From Taudactylus pleione (taxonomy: Eukaryota; Chordata; Amphibia; Anura; Myobatrachidae): a DNA stretch of 64,000 nt. Below the pieces are notes generated by a model. The model ran no database searches, was not told where the DNA came from, and was given only the letters and a program-made list of their open reading frames with translations. The position numbers and the translations under genes are program-made. Of the stretch, positions 32,065 to 44,814 are shown piece after piece (positions within the stretch are counted from its first letter, which is position 1; every line of letters begins with the position of its first letter). The DNA lies in assembly GCA_031769625.1 (NCBI GenBank), contig JAUIMM010000115.1, positions 17,438,501-17,502,500 of the forward strand, in the 5' to 3' direction.

Positions 32065-32290
32065 TAATAAACAACCTGACTAGCATGCAAAGCACCTCAG
32101 ACACAAAGCTTCACTCCGATAGTTGGTGGGTGATGGTTGTTTATTTTTTGCAATGTTGAATCTCTTCAACTCAATAATAACATTAATGCTCCATAAACTC
32201 CTCTCTGTCCACAAAATATTGCTTAAAAATCCTGTGGCTTACATTTTATTTGCAAATACTGCGTATTTCTTGTTAATACATATGATTTCT

Positions 32291-32821
32291 GGGCCTGATT
32301 CAGAGTTGGACGCTCTGACAAGAGCGCTCGCTCTGAATCAGGGTCCTCCTACCTAAAATTGGAGCGGCCTCCTGGCCGCTCGCACACCCACAGCTTATGC
32401 GAGCGGCCAAAAAGATGGTCACGATGGTCAAGACCATCGCGACCATCGGGCTTGCGACAAGACCCTGCGGTAGGGTCTCGCTGCCGCAAGCCCAGGAGTG
32501 CTTTTGGCTCTGTCAGAGCCAAAAGCACTCCCACTGACATCACTAGTGATGTCAGTGGGGCCGGACCCAGACGGTAGGCGTTCCCATGGGAACGCCTCCG
32601 TCTGGGCAGCAATGCCCCCGGCACGCCCACCAAAGGGGGCGTGCTGTCACCATCGACAGCACGCCCCCTTTGGTGCGAGACCCATAGCGACGGCTGCCCG
32701 TCGCTATGCGGGTCATGAGCATGCGCACGACTGAGCTCCCTCTGTCGTGCGCATGCGCACTAGGGCACCATCGACCCGCTTGCGAGCGCTCAGCGCTCGC
32801 GAGCGGGTCTGAATCAGGCCC
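32291..32821. mobile_element. G+C-rich family F MITE, TCT TSD
   Basis: The ends GGGCCTGATTCAGAG and the inverse of CTGAATCAGGCCC are flanked by TCT at 32288-32290 and 32822-32824. The inside is a chain of perfect hairpins (GCATGCGCACGACTGAGCTC with its inverse; CTGACATCACTAGTGATGTCAG; GAGCGCTCAGCGCTCGC). It looks like a CpG island but is transposon. Confidence 0.82.
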
Positions 32822-32824
32822 TCT

Positions 32825-34630
32825 GTTTGGTGTTCTAGTAAATGGGTCATTTAACATGTCTACTAGAATCATATGAAGTCCTATCTTCTTTATTACATTG
32901 ACACAAATCTGTTTAATATGTTTTAAACACCTCTCTTTACTAGAGATGACCTCTCTTTATTAGAGATTTCATGCTGCATTTCCATTCTCTTTTGGCAAAA
33001 TTAAAGACTTAGGTTTAGGTGCCATTGTGTGACTAATACCTAAATGAATATATTTCTTACGTTAGAGATTTTTTCCATCACATTCACATGCATAGTACCT
33101 TGGCTTAGATCCACACAAGCCCTCATTATAATAGGCACGTTATAAAGGAGCATCAAACAATTCCCTCTTTTTGATTAAAAAGTTAATTTAGATTCTTATT
33201 TGCGGTACAAAATATAGTCACCCATGTAACCTAACATATTGTGTACAGTAGCTGTGACTTTGTAGCAGTGAAAACCACTGCAACATTGTTAACATTCTTA
33301 TGGGACTTATAAGCCGGTGCAGACACAAAAGAAAATAGCTGAGTTACTTATTAAGCCAATTTATTCAAGATTGAATCTAATTGCTTGTCCACTGCATGCT
33401 TTCCATAGTAATTAGTGGCCAATTATACAACAAGAATTGTGTTTTCACTGTGTGAAAGTGATCAGTCCTGAATGACTGGAGCACATACCTTCTGTGGCTT
33501 GAACAGTACAGCCGTGAGACTGAATTCTATACACTAATCATAAGCTAACTGAAAAGCGAGCAACACATTCTGTCTGCAACACACTTTGGGATCGATGTCG
33601 AGTTGGACGCATGTTCTTTCATAAACGCAAGCGTAAAATATGCATGAAAAAGATGCATTTTGTACAGTATACTGGGTATACTAAAGGGGTAGCATGGACA
33701 TCAGGAGAAAACAGTAGTATATGTGCCAGTATTTTACCACAAGAGAAGACGTAGTAAAAGAGCCAGAATTGATGCTGGAATAAAACTGTAGTATATGCAA
33801 AGGGAAAACAGTAGTATATGCGCCACGTTTTACAAAACCAGTAGTATGAGTCACATTCATGCTATAATAAAATGGTAGTTAATGCAACACGTTGATATTA
33901 AAATGAAATGGTAAGATATGCTTGACTGAGTTGGTAATAAATGCTAAAGTCACACTACTAAATAGTACTTTACTAAAGTGTCATATACATGAATTAGTCT
34001 CTGTGTCTGCAGTTATTAATAGACACTAAACATCCATTGTCTTCCTCTTTAAAAATCAAATGGGAATCTCTTTTGTTGTCAAACAGACTGCAGCAGCCAC
34101 ACCTTACTCACCCGGATCCTCCAGTTTTGTTCTATGTGGAGCGGGACACAATTCTATGATTGCGCCCCTTCTTCTTAGGCAGGCTAAACCCAGCGTTTTA
34201 ACATGGGATGCGGGGCCAAATTATGTGAATAGTTCAGTCCCGCCTCCATCGGTTGCCACCAACATCTCCATTCCAGGCTTCTCCCAAGTAGGAGATTCTA
34301 AAAGTTTGCAAGTATGAGCCACACTGATTTATATGCTGTGGGAAGTGTCAAGATGTACTCAGCCACCAATTTGTCGTCGTCATCGTGTGTTTAGCAACAA
34401 GGTTGAGCACACACAAGATTTATGCCTCCTGCAATACACACATGCGCCTGATTTGTGGTCTGGCTAAGTCGAATTTCTGAGAACTCGCTGTACTTGGCCT
34501 ACACTATGGCATGTGGAACAAAGTAGATATTGAGGTATGCCACACTACTGGTTTTATATATCTACTTGGGTGTTGGTCATTTTCTTTTCTTTGTTTGTTG
34601 CATTTAATATTTTAAACTTGACACATACAT
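32825..34630. other. Intronic DNA with an A-rich degenerate repeat
   Basis: No gene. Between about 33680 and 33990, variants of AAACAGTAGTATATGCGCCA recur five or more times at irregular spacing. An 85-codon ORF at 34060-34317 shows no family resemblance. Confidence 0.45.
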
Positions 34631-34633
34631 TAA

Positions 34634-34916
34634 GGGCCGGATTCATTTAGCTGCGGTGATTAGCTGCACAAGGAAAAGCGCTAGTAGCCTCGGGCATTTA
34701 TGCCCAAGGCTATTCAATTAGGAGCCATTTTACTTGCACAGTAAATCTGCGGCTAATCCATAGATTCTGGGATAAGTACCAGAAGCTATAAGTTAACGTG
34801 CTTGCAGCACCCCCAATAAGGGCACTTACTGCGGATTTCTGTTTGAGTTTCCCTCATGCTTGAACAAAAATACAAGTTAAGTGCAGGCTGTGGACTGCAA
34901 TTGAATAGCCCCGGCC
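34634..34916. mobile_element. Probable MITE (GGGCCGGATTCA end)
   Basis: Left end GGGCCGGATTCATTTAG after TAA; the right end inverse reads GGCCGGGGCTATTCAATT. The arms are imperfect. Confidence 0.5.
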
Positions 34917-35581
34917 ACTGCTTTAGCCCACAGTTATGTTTTTGTACCTATGAGGTGTTTTATTAGTGAGAGGATTTATGGCATCAATTGAGCAGTTTTA
35001 ATTTTTGATTTGCTTTGTTTTTGTTTAAAAGAAAAAAAAAACGTGCAAGTGTTGAGAGTCTTATCTGCACAAGCTGTTTACAGATTTATTTTGAGACTAA
35101 AGACAAGCTTGTAGGCTCTTAGGACATTAATGTTTACTTATTCCTTGTTTATGTGGCATGTAGTAATATCCATCTAGCAAACAATGTAATTGAGCCTTGG
35201 CTGTTTTACAAAAAGAAATGTTATTCAATTTATATACACAGTGTTTTGGAGACCTGATTCCTGTCAGGAAATGTGTTTTTCTCACTCTCTATTACCTCTG
35301 CTTGAAAACGGTTTCACACTTATTTTTTGTATGTACTATATAAGGACATTGAATTGTTACTTTGAGTGTCTGGTCTTTCGTGATAAGAATCTTGTCCATG
35401 TTTGCCTAATATGTGTAAAAAGCAACTAAAATGGACTGAAAGAAAAGTGTATGTACTATGTAGGTCTGCTAGGAGAGATTCGCAACTAGCGCTGCTGCTT
35501 ACATTGTGAATGCTGAAAATGTTTTCTACAAATGGGTGTGTGACATTGACCATACCTGGATATGGACTCTGGGAAGATTTA
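34917..35581. other. Intronic DNA with no recognised feature
   Basis: A/T-rich; nothing recognised. Confidence 0.45.
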
Positions 35582-35759
35582 GGGGGAGATTTAATAAAGC
35601 TTGGAGAGAGATTAAAATTAGAGATAAATAGCACCAACCAATCAGCTCCTAACTGTCACTTTACAGGCTGTGTTTGAAAAATGACAGCTAAGAGCTGATT
35701 GGTTGGTGCTATTTATCTCCAATTTTATCTCTCTCTCCAAGCTTTATTAAATCTCCCCC
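35582..35759. mobile_element. CAATCAG-type palindromic MITE (family D)
   Basis: Almost perfect palindrome. GGGGGAGATTTAATAAAGC and its inverse form the ends, and ACCAACCAATCAGCTCC and its inverse form the inner arms around a short loop. Flanks are TTA and TAA. Confidence 0.85.
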
Positions 35760-35817
35760 TAAAGCTGTCTATACTCGCTGCAAGAGTGTAGCTGATATCG
35801 GGCATTTGGCTCAGTGG

Positions 35818-36247
35818 CAGGGGCGGAACTACCAGTGGTGCAGTCGGTGCACTGCACCAGGGCCCGCCGCAATATAGAGGTCCACACTGTCTGTATGGCA
35901 GGCTGCAATGCAGCAGCTTGCTGGGCAGTCTTCAAGGCTGTGACTGACCCGGCCGGCAGCTACACGCAGGGGACCGGAGCACACTGCAGTGCACTACTGG
36001 CTAATAAATCCCAGTAGTGTCTGCAGTGGGGTCAGAGGAGCATGTGCTGAGCTCTGATTGGAGGAGCCCATCACATGCTCCTCTGACCCAGCAGCAGCGC
36101 AGCCTCATGGTTGTGACTCATTGTGACTACTGCTCTGCCGGCTGCCTGAGGATGCTGCTGGTGAGTACGCTGTGTTGGCACTATAGGTGGCATGATGTGT
36201 GGGGACTACAGTGTAGCATAATGTGTGGGCACTACAGTGTGGCATAA
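35818..36247. mobile_element. hAT-like element, left end, with short tandem repeat
   Basis: Begins CAGGGGCGGAACTACCAG like the other hAT-like copies. No right end or TSD was found. Near 36195-36247 the 26-base unit GTGTGGGCACTACAGTGTGG plus CATAAT is repeated twice. Confidence 0.5.
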
Positions 36248-36507
36248 AGACACTAGGCTAAATGACAGGAGTGGCCCATATGCTGTCAGCTTTTAAATAC
36301 AGTATAAAACAAAGACATGGGGCTTATAGACACTATGGATGTGTTTTGTGTTTCTGCAACTGGCCTCGCATCACATTTATTTAATTTTGAGTTACTCAGA
36401 AAAGGATTTGGTAGCTATTTGGAATGTATCCAGTTTATTGCAAATGTTACATTTGTGCATTAAATTGTATACAAACTCCCTCACTAATCACACTGAAAGC
36501 ACACTAA

Positions 36508-37356
36508 GGGCCATATTCAATTTGGAGTGAAAAGCCGTTCACGGTGAAATTTTATTCGGCGATGACGTCATTTTCGCCGATTTGAGTTATCCCCGTATTC
36601 AATTTGTCGGACTTTTCGACGGTGCGAAAAGTAAATGCATCAGACCCTGTGATAAAGTATCACCTATGATTAGGTGGCGTAAAAAAGTGCAGAATTGGGG
36701 TTTTGGGGTGCAGACTTCCAAAAACCACCCTGCACCCCTTGGACAAGGTATTCTGTGTCAAAAATTTTTTTAAAAAGTACCACAGGACACCCCAAAAAAA
36801 GGTACTTTCATTTTGGATGCAAAAAAAAAAAAAGTTGGGGGACAAACTTTTAAACTAGCAAAATGACTCAGGGGGGTCCCCAAGTATGCGTCAGGTGTCT
36901 TTTTGATTGCAGGTGCTTGCGGCAGGTGGATTTTTTTAATTTTTTTAAAAGATCACATTAGCCACTTTACAATATGCTTGCACCCATTTTCGAGTACCCC
37001 AAATTTGGTGGGAATAGTCATTTTTCAGAAAAAACTTGCTATATGCTACTCTTCATCACGTTATAAAAGACGCTAAACAGCAGCTACTGAGACCTTTTAA
37101 AGACCCCACATACCTTTAGCAAGGCTATTCGGGGTATCCATAGTGAACCCCAATGTCAGCATCTTTTGGGGGGTGTCAGGCTGATTTCCACAAAAATGAC
37201 AGGACTTTTTGCCGATTTAGTTTTTCGCCGGGTCCCGTCTTCGCTGATTTGGGATTGAACACGAGGGGACGAGTGCGATAAGTTTTCTACCTGAAAACCT
37301 CCGATGATGGTGAAAAGTCCGGCAACAGACTTTTCGCTCCAAATTGAATATGCTCC
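36508..37356. mobile_element. PIF/Harbinger-like MITE, TAA TSD (family A, copy 2)
   Basis: Same termini and interior order as 1636-2445 (CATATTCAATT ends, GCGAAAAGT blocks, GACACCCCAAAAAA and TGCTTGCACCCATTTT). TAA lies on both sides (36505-36507, 37357-37359). The length is 849 bp. Confidence 0.8.
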
Positions 37357-37362
37357 TAAACC

Positions 37363-37728
37363 TGAGTTGGGTTCCACACTAACCGATATATAATCCTTTC
37401 CATTGAATGGGCGATATATCTGTAGTGCATTGGCGGGCATGTATGCCCGGCATGTCTGTGAATTACATCGTTCAGACATATCTGATCAGCCCTGCTGCAC
37501 AACCGATGAGGATATATCTAGCAGATATATTGTTTCATCTGGCTGTCTGTAGGCCATCCGCCAACAGCTCGATATGTCTGCAGCGGAAGTAATTGAATAT
37601 GATGTTACCAGTGGGTGGTCATACTCAAATAGCTCTGCTGGCAGATATATATCGCCCGAACGATTGGAAAGTGTATATGCACTACCCAGTAGCTAGGTCA
37701 GCGGGATGGCCAGATGTGTACCCAGCTT
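37363..37728. mobile_element. Family B MITE directly abutting the family A copy
   Basis: Left end TGAGTTGGGTTCCACACTAA; right end inverse of TGTGTACCCAGCTTTA. The interior is rich in ATATATCG. It starts within a few bases of the previous element's TSD. Confidence 0.6.
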
Positions 37729-38728
37729 TAGGAATACATTACGAACAGTATTTCTGTTATTTTCTGCTAGACTATACCTAACCTCTATTTAGGGGTTTCT
37801 AAGATGGCTTGTCAAACTACCAAACACGCATTATATTTGCCTCCACCCAAGAACTGTAAAATGTGCCAAGAGGGTTGTCAGCCGCCCTGGAAGTGATAGC
37901 GCACGCAAAGGCGAGTCACACGCAACACCTTAATATCACACTAAGTTCACCCTAAATCAGTACCGCAAGTCATCCAATTAAATGTTACGGATATTGGCAT
38001 AGTACTACAGTATATACAATACTAGCTGCTGTTTTATTTGAGGTGTTCTAGTTGTATTGCTTTGCATAGGGATCCTGTCGTGGTGGTGGCCCACATAACC
38101 AGCAGCGCCACACAGACTGATGGCAGCAGCGCCTTCACCTACCACTCACACCAATGTCACTGTGTGCCCTGTTCACGGACTATGTATTCTGTCATATTCA
38201 AGTGACTGCCCGCCCAAAGCACCCCTTACCAGCCATGGTGCCACACCTATCTCTTGCATTGATGTCAATAAATGTTATTTTTGTTATTGCTCAGCTTTAA
38301 CTTGATGGATCACGTTTTTGCACCAGCTTGGAACAGTTGGTGCACAGAACGTTCTTATTATATTAGTATAGATTAGTTTGCATAGGATATGTGATGGCTT
38401 TATTGTCTATTACATGCAAAATTGCAGATGGTTTTACACATTTGAAAGAATATAAATGGATCGAGCATGAACCTAAATCTTGAATTATGAATTTACTGTA
38501 TAATAAAGAACCAACCTGTATTATGCAAACTTGTATAATATATAACTAAATCATTAATAAATATCAAATTCTGTAAAATGATTTTAACTGGTCTCGATAT
38601 CTAGCTAGTTATTACCTTCTGTAATTCTCCATTTTAATTTACAAATAACTCCCTAGTGCTAGGCTTCTTATAGGATGTCTGGTATAAAGCAAAGTGTTAT
38701 CTCACAAGTCTAATTTCTTTATTTCTCT
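37729..38728. other. Intronic DNA with no recognised feature
   Basis: No gene or repeat terminus was recognised. Confidence 0.45.
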
Positions 38729-39584
38729 GGGGTCTATTCAGCAGTTGTGACGATGTTGCCCAGAATATTATCGGGCAACATCGTCACAAGTTTTTATCAA
38801 TTATGATTTATTGCTGCTATTCAGCAATATTTTGTGCAGAGACAGCAGTTGCTGTAACACACTGTCCCTGCGATGTTACAAAAGGCATTGTTTTCGGGAT
38901 TCCAATAACAATACCTTTTGTTTGTTCTTCTGCACATGCTCAGTCATGTGCTCAGGAATAGTATCCGTCCCTGCTTTCGGTGATCGATGACGGGATAAGT
39001 ACATCTCCAGCCTGTCCAAATTGACATGTGTATACAGGCTTTATATTAGTCGGTATATATGTATATTTATGTGCTTTAATATTTAACATTTATATATAAA
39101 TGTTAAATATAATCACACATAAATAGAAATTAATACAGGCTGTATACATATGCCAATCAATTTCGGCAGGTTTAACAGACTCTAGGTGGACTTACCTGTT
39201 GGCGGTCACCGGAAACCAGGGATGGAGACTGGGCGGACTTACAAGATGCTGCAGGGACTTATGGGAATATATTCGTCTGTCCCTGCAGTTTTCGGGATAT
39301 TTAAGTATTTTCTTCATACAATGCCATTCATTCTGAGATGGCTTTATATAAAGTAAACATTTTTCGAGTGATTTAACACTTTTTGCTTTGCTGAAAAGCA
39401 AATAAAGCACTTAGAAATCAATGGCTGATCCCTACAGTGCGGTACTCAGCGAGATGGGAATTAATGGAGAAGAAAATTGCGTTATCTTCTCCATTTTCCC
39501 ATTGCTGAATAGGGGATTTACATAATTACGGAAATCATTGTTTCCGTATTTTTGATGTAAAAAAACCATTGCTGAATAGACCCC
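38729..39584. mobile_element. MITE with GGGGTCTATTCAGCA ends
   Basis: Perfect 15-base terminal inverted repeats around an 856-bp non-coding body. Near the left end the hairpin CGATGTTGCCC/GGGCAACATCG (38751-38785) stands out. Flanks TCT and TGT give only an imperfect 3-bp duplication. Confidence 0.75.
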
Positions 39585-41003
39585 TGTATATTTTTATATT
39601 GGCGAAAGCTACTAGCAATTTTTTCGCTCTCTTAAACACACTTTAATATATTAGGATTATCACATTTTTAAGAAAAAGTATAGCAAATTAAACATTGTAT
39701 ATTTCCTTAATGATACAAATGTCAGTGTCGCTACATTTTTTTTCTTCAACCGTTTCCAATATTACACCTATATTTAGCTAACACAGCAGATTTCTGAGAG
39801 GAGTCTAAGAGAGCATTCTTATTAGTGTATACTGGAAGCAATTGCTTTGCGTGCTCCTGTGAAAATTGCCTGGTATAACAATTTCCATACATGCAGCTAT
39901 TTTAATGGAGTAAATTAAGAAGTACATATGAAGGGAAAACTACAGCAGAGCAGACCTGTTGTATACTGTAGTTTGTTAGCTTTAAGCCTATAATGATAAC
40001 AGTAATTTCAGAGTTTAAGTTTATACACTGAAAGTCATACAGTAGGATCCTACAGTATATGTAAAAATAAGTTAGGAAGCGAAAGAAGTTTTGAAAATGC
40101 TGAGGGAAGTTTTATACAAGTATCTCCTATGTAATGTAGCAAAATAGTACATTTTTTTTATTAACTTATAAAGGTATTGTATCATTTTTCTTTCTTTCCA
40201 ATTTTGTTTGGAAACTGTTCCATTAACCCCCTTTGCCACTCAGTCTTTTCTCGCCCATGTGCTGAGCCGTGTGTTGAGCTGGTCACATTCCAACATCAGT
40301 ATCCGTCATTTTTTGTGAGATACTTAACACAAATAATACCATTATTTTTTAAAATAAGACTGGATTGTCAGAAAACAGTCAATATGCTTATTCCATTTTT
40401 TATTGAATTTGCTGTAAACTGAAACACTTTTTGTGTTTTTTTTTTTAATAATAAAATCTGCACTTCAAAATTGTAATGCATCTTTGTTTATCAACTAGTC
40501 TGAATGACACGCATAGAGTGTGTAGGAATAATATTGTAGCCCATTAAACCATACCGTTTTGAAAAGAACATAACCTGCAGAATAAAATGAGTGCTCTCCT
40601 GAGTTTGATTGAAGCCAGGATGGGAAAATTTGGGCATTAGAGCACCCCCATCTCTAGATGACTTTAGGTTTTATTAAATATTTGGTGTTCTTGTCTGGTG
40701 ACCAGAAAATAACTACTAAGAGGGCACATCATTTCAAAGAGGGGACACCTCTCTTTTAAATGAGTGTGTAATGCCAGATTGGGGAGATATGGCACTTCAA
40801 GTGCCCTTTCCCATCCCTGTCTCTACTAGTATATATGCAGTGCAAGGTGATACTGTCCAGCGATCAATCCTCTTTCAATTGAGGCTCACCAGAGTTTATT
40901 GAAACCAGGATGGGGAGATCCTCCCCACATCCCTGGACTTCATAATGATTTCTACAATGTAAAGGTAATTCTCTGGTGATCATACATGATTATTAGTGAT
41001 TAA
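39585..41003. other. Intronic DNA with no recognised feature
   Basis: A/T-rich; nothing recognised. Confidence 0.45.
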
Positions 41004-41290
41004 GGGGGAGATTTCTCAAATTTTTTAGAGCGCTAAAGTGGAGAGAGATAACTTACCAACCAATCAACTCCTGACTGTCATTTTACAGGCTGTGCTAGAA
41101 AAATGACAGTTATGTGGGATACTTACTGGAAGATATTGGCCAATACATCGTGGGTGCGTCGGCCACTGTGTACCAGCGATATGTATGTGAACTACGTCAT
41201 TCAGACACATCACGTCGGCTGTGCTGCTCACCTAGGCCGATCGCCTAGTGGATACGCACCTTAAGAGCTTTTCACCTTTCTTCATATAGG
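41004..41290. mobile_element. Family D MITE interrupted by a family B MITE
   Basis: The left half (GGGGGAGATTTCTCAAATTT to AATGACAGTTA, 41004-41110) is a family D arm. A family B-like unit (TGTGGGATACTTACTGGAAG to GGATACGCACC) follows. The sequence then resumes at about 41266 with AGAGCTTTTC, compatible with the broken second arm. Confidence 0.5.
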
Positions 41291-41354
41291 TGTTACAAGA
41301 ATGCTTGAGACTTGCTAGATGCCACCAGCAGTGCTGAGTATCTGCATTTGGCAC

Positions 41355-41686
41355 CAGGGGCAGAACTATGGGAGACAATGGAGGCGCCTGCCGCCAGGCT
41401 CCAGCTCTGTGGGGGCACCTCCTCCATTATCCACAACATATTCACCCCACTTATGGCTGTAACTATGTACCCGGAGTGAACCGTCACGGCTGCCCAATAC
41501 ATGGAACCCCTTCCTGGCTTCTGAGAAGCCACAATATACTAGGAGCTCCATGTCAGACCATCAGCTGCTGCCTTCTATCTATAGCCTGTGTGCACGCAAA
41601 TTAGTACATTACAGTGTCAGAGGCTGTGACGGGGGGCACCAAATCATAACTTGCCCCCGGGCGTCTGGGATGAACTTACGCCACTG
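41355..41686. mobile_element. hAT-like element, perfect 8-bp TSD
   Basis: The ends CAGGGGCAGAACTATGGG and the inverse CAGTGGCGTAAGTTCATCC are flanked by a perfect TTTGGCAC duplication (41347-41354, 41687-41694). It is 332 bp and non-coding. Confidence 0.88.
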
Positions 41687-41694
41687 TTTGGCAC

Positions 41695-43272
41695 TCTTAT
41701 GAATTGCTGTTGTATACTATATTTGTGATATCCTGGTGCTAACACACATAGACTGACAGTTCTCAGTGGTTTCTAGGTTTAAAAGGACCATGGGGCCCTG
41801 GTTAATTTATTACAATTAATACCCCAGACTGGTTTATTAAATATCTGCTGGAAATAATTAGGTAGTCACAGTTGCTGTCACAGTTACCAACATAAGCCCT
41901 TTACTCCTGCAATTGTAACTACCACAATGCAGAGGTTTCCATGTCATTGGCCACAACTTGAGGGTTGAACTGCTGTCTTGCAGTTGGTCACATCTAGATG
42001 CCTATCAGAACCCGGTAGTGTATGCGCCCAGTTATGTCACATAATGTCTGTATTAGTGCTGTTGAAACTCTTCACCACCATTTTTCCACACACTTCATAC
42101 TTCAGAGATCACACATACTTCTGCGAATTTGTGGAAAATTCAATTAAAGGGGCGTACAAATAAATCCTTTGTTGCCTAGCTCAGTGCTACGGGAGGGACA
42201 CATACAGCATGCCAGTTTGGCACCAGGGATTTATACTGACAATGTTTTTGTTTGTTTGTTTAGTAACAAATTTATATAAAAATAATAGTCAGGATCCAGA
42301 TGAGAGATGGTTTATGGCTTTGTATTAATATTTTTATTATACACTATGAGAGCTATTACCTGATATTGTCATGACTTAAGCTGGTCACACTTTGGTTCAT
42401 ACATCCACCTGGTTCAAGCCAAGACTAATATGTACAGTTTTGAATGTGGTCAATTAGAATTGTTTGGGGCCATGCACTTTGGTATAAGTTAAATGTAAAC
42501 GTATTATTATAGTTGCACTATTGACAGCAGTACTGTTTTGTTTTTGTTTTTTTCTAACCACAAAGTATTAATTTCTATTTGCAGAAATGTGTCTTGCACT
42601 TAATTTTGTATAATTGACCACTTTGTGCATAACAAGGAACATACTTGCATTCTGCTATTTGGAAATAGCCTCCTCTCCCAACACACATCATAAGTTAGTT
42701 TTGTGTGACTTTTTGTGGGTCCATTTGGAAATATACATGGTGGAAAAGATTCAGCGTTCATCCCGATGCCATATTAGGACGACCCCCTCCACTATTGTCT
42801 ACCTATAAATCGTAGATTAGGAAATAATTACATAATTTATGTATAGTGTAATTTGTGTGTTTTTTTTTGTTTTTTTTAGGATGTAATTAATCGAAGTGTA
42901 TCTAGAAATAGTTTTAGTTCAACTCTCATTGAAAATATAGGCCATGATCTGTATCTCTGAGCTCACGTCACCCCCAATTCCCCTTTTCCTGCGACAAGTT
43001 TCTATTAATGAGAGCAAAATGCTTGGTGCTCCCCCTAAAATCACCTCCTCTCTTTGAGTCTCATTAAAACAAGTATTTTTTATATTCCATGTGAGTCCAT
43101 AATTGACATTCATGAGCCTTGCATTGATCAGCTTCACTGTGCAGTTGGCGCCATCTTGATCGGCAGATCTTGCCTGTAAAAACAGGTGCATTAATTAACA
43201 AAAATAGACATGGAATATTCTGAAACTGTATTCGCACTGCAGGACTGAACTTTTGGAGATGACTGTTAGTCT
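41695..43272. other. Intronic DNA with no recognised feature
   Basis: No exon or repeat boundary was recognised. Confidence 0.45.
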
Positions 43273-43275
43273 TAA

Positions 43276-43604
43276 ACTGCATACACCTGGTACGATCTGT
43301 TCAATGAACGATATCATTGACTGATTTCCCTTCAACTTTCTGTAGTGCAGGACAAACGATATTGGGTGTACACACTGAAAGATATCTATGATGTGTCTCA
43401 GTGAAATCATCCTGCCACATCTCTGAACAGGCAAATCTTGATGATATCGTCCAGGTTGGCCTGGATCTATGGATGCCCATAGATATCGTTATCATCTATG
43501 CGGGAATGCGCATCATTGGTCGTTCGCTGCATAAAAATGTACGATGTGAATGATTTATCGTTGAACGTTATTGTTCATAGATATCGTACCGTGTGTACGC
43601 ACCT
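43276..43604. mobile_element. Family B MITE
   Basis: Left end ACTGCATACACCTGGTACGA and the inverse of TCGTACCGTGTGTACGCACC, with many ATATCGTT/AACGATAT blocks. Flanks are TAA and TTA. Confidence 0.72.
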
Positions 43605-44570
43605 TTACATTACTATTTCTGGTCTTACATTAAGGAGCATTTATATAAAACATAAAGAAACATGATGACTCACATGCAGACACTGTTTGCATGGCACACT
43701 TGTAAGCAGGAGCCGGCTTCAAAGGGAACATGTTTTATATACCTTCACTATGAGAACAAAGTAAGTGTGATGTACATTGCCTGACATATATGTTTTGTAC
43801 CTTCTTCTAGAGTTATGAATTATTAACTATAGAAGGAAGGAAAATAAAACCTATGTATGCCAGTTGTACATTATGTAAACTTGTGCAGTAAAGCATACTT
43901 GTTTGATACTACCTTTCTCGTTACCTAATTATAGTATAGCTTAATTCCCACCTTTTGATATGTTAATGTAATGTGTTGGCTGCCAGATTCAATCATTTAA
44001 GCTCTTTCCACTAACAGTAAACTACCTAGTGGCACACTGTGCTGATGCTTTCCAATTGCAGCCGCTCAGATGAAGCTTGCTAAGTGACCTTCACAGTTAG
44101 TGGATGAACACTTTTCTTGCTCAAGGGTGTTTTCAGCCCTTTGTGATGTATATACCCTGTTCTATTTAATCAGATCACTGTATCACTGTTAACAGCAGGA
44201 TCTGGTAATAACTGATGCAGCCTAGCCTTGTGAAGCTCAACATGTGATATACTTTCTAGAAATGAAAGTGCAAACTTTGCACAAATCTGATTGTAACAAT
44301 CTGCCTAATTAAAGTATGCAAACATATTCGTATTTGTGTTGAGCGTACATTTTTAATCTGGAAAAAAAAAAAAATTTGTATACATTTCAACACTTATGTA
44401 TTATCATGCATGTGAGTGCTACTCTATTAGGTAACCAGGCTTGTTTTGTTTTTTTAACACAATTTTATTAGGAAGAATGATGGTACAAAGCAGGGATAAC
44501 CATATATACCAAAAAATGCACATAAAAGAATAATGAATAGGTAAATAAGATAAACCTGCTTTGTAATGCA
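43605..44570. other. Intronic DNA with no recognised feature
   Basis: A/T-rich; nothing recognised. Confidence 0.45.
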
Positions 44571-44576
44571 AATATC

Positions 44577-44665
44577 TAATCAGCCAATCACATAGCAGCA
44601 GCTCAATGCATAAAAGCATGCAGACATGGTGAAAAGGTTCTTGTTGTGAAGACAGTTGAAAAGTT
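44577..44665 (+). mobile_element. Possible Tc1-like transposon fragment
   Basis: CAGCCAATCACATAGCAGCA, CTCAATGCATAAAAGCATGC and AGACATGGTGAAAAGGTTC recall from memory the segment just upstream of the transposase start in a Tc1-like family of fish and frogs. No transposase follows. Confidence 0.35.
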
Positions 44666-44814
44666 CAAGCAGGATAACATACCCTGGGGCAAATGTAACA
44701 GCCTGCGACTTGAAGGCATAGTCGATATCCAGGCGAGTCTGCCCAATGTTATAAAGTTCAGCCTCAGCCTCATCTCATGTAACCGGAGGGCGTGATAAAC
44801 ATCCAAATGAGTTT

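Noticed and set aside
34060..34317. 85-codon open frame with no obvious repeat
   Set aside because: No family resemblance, no splice sites of quality, and composition like the rest of the intron.
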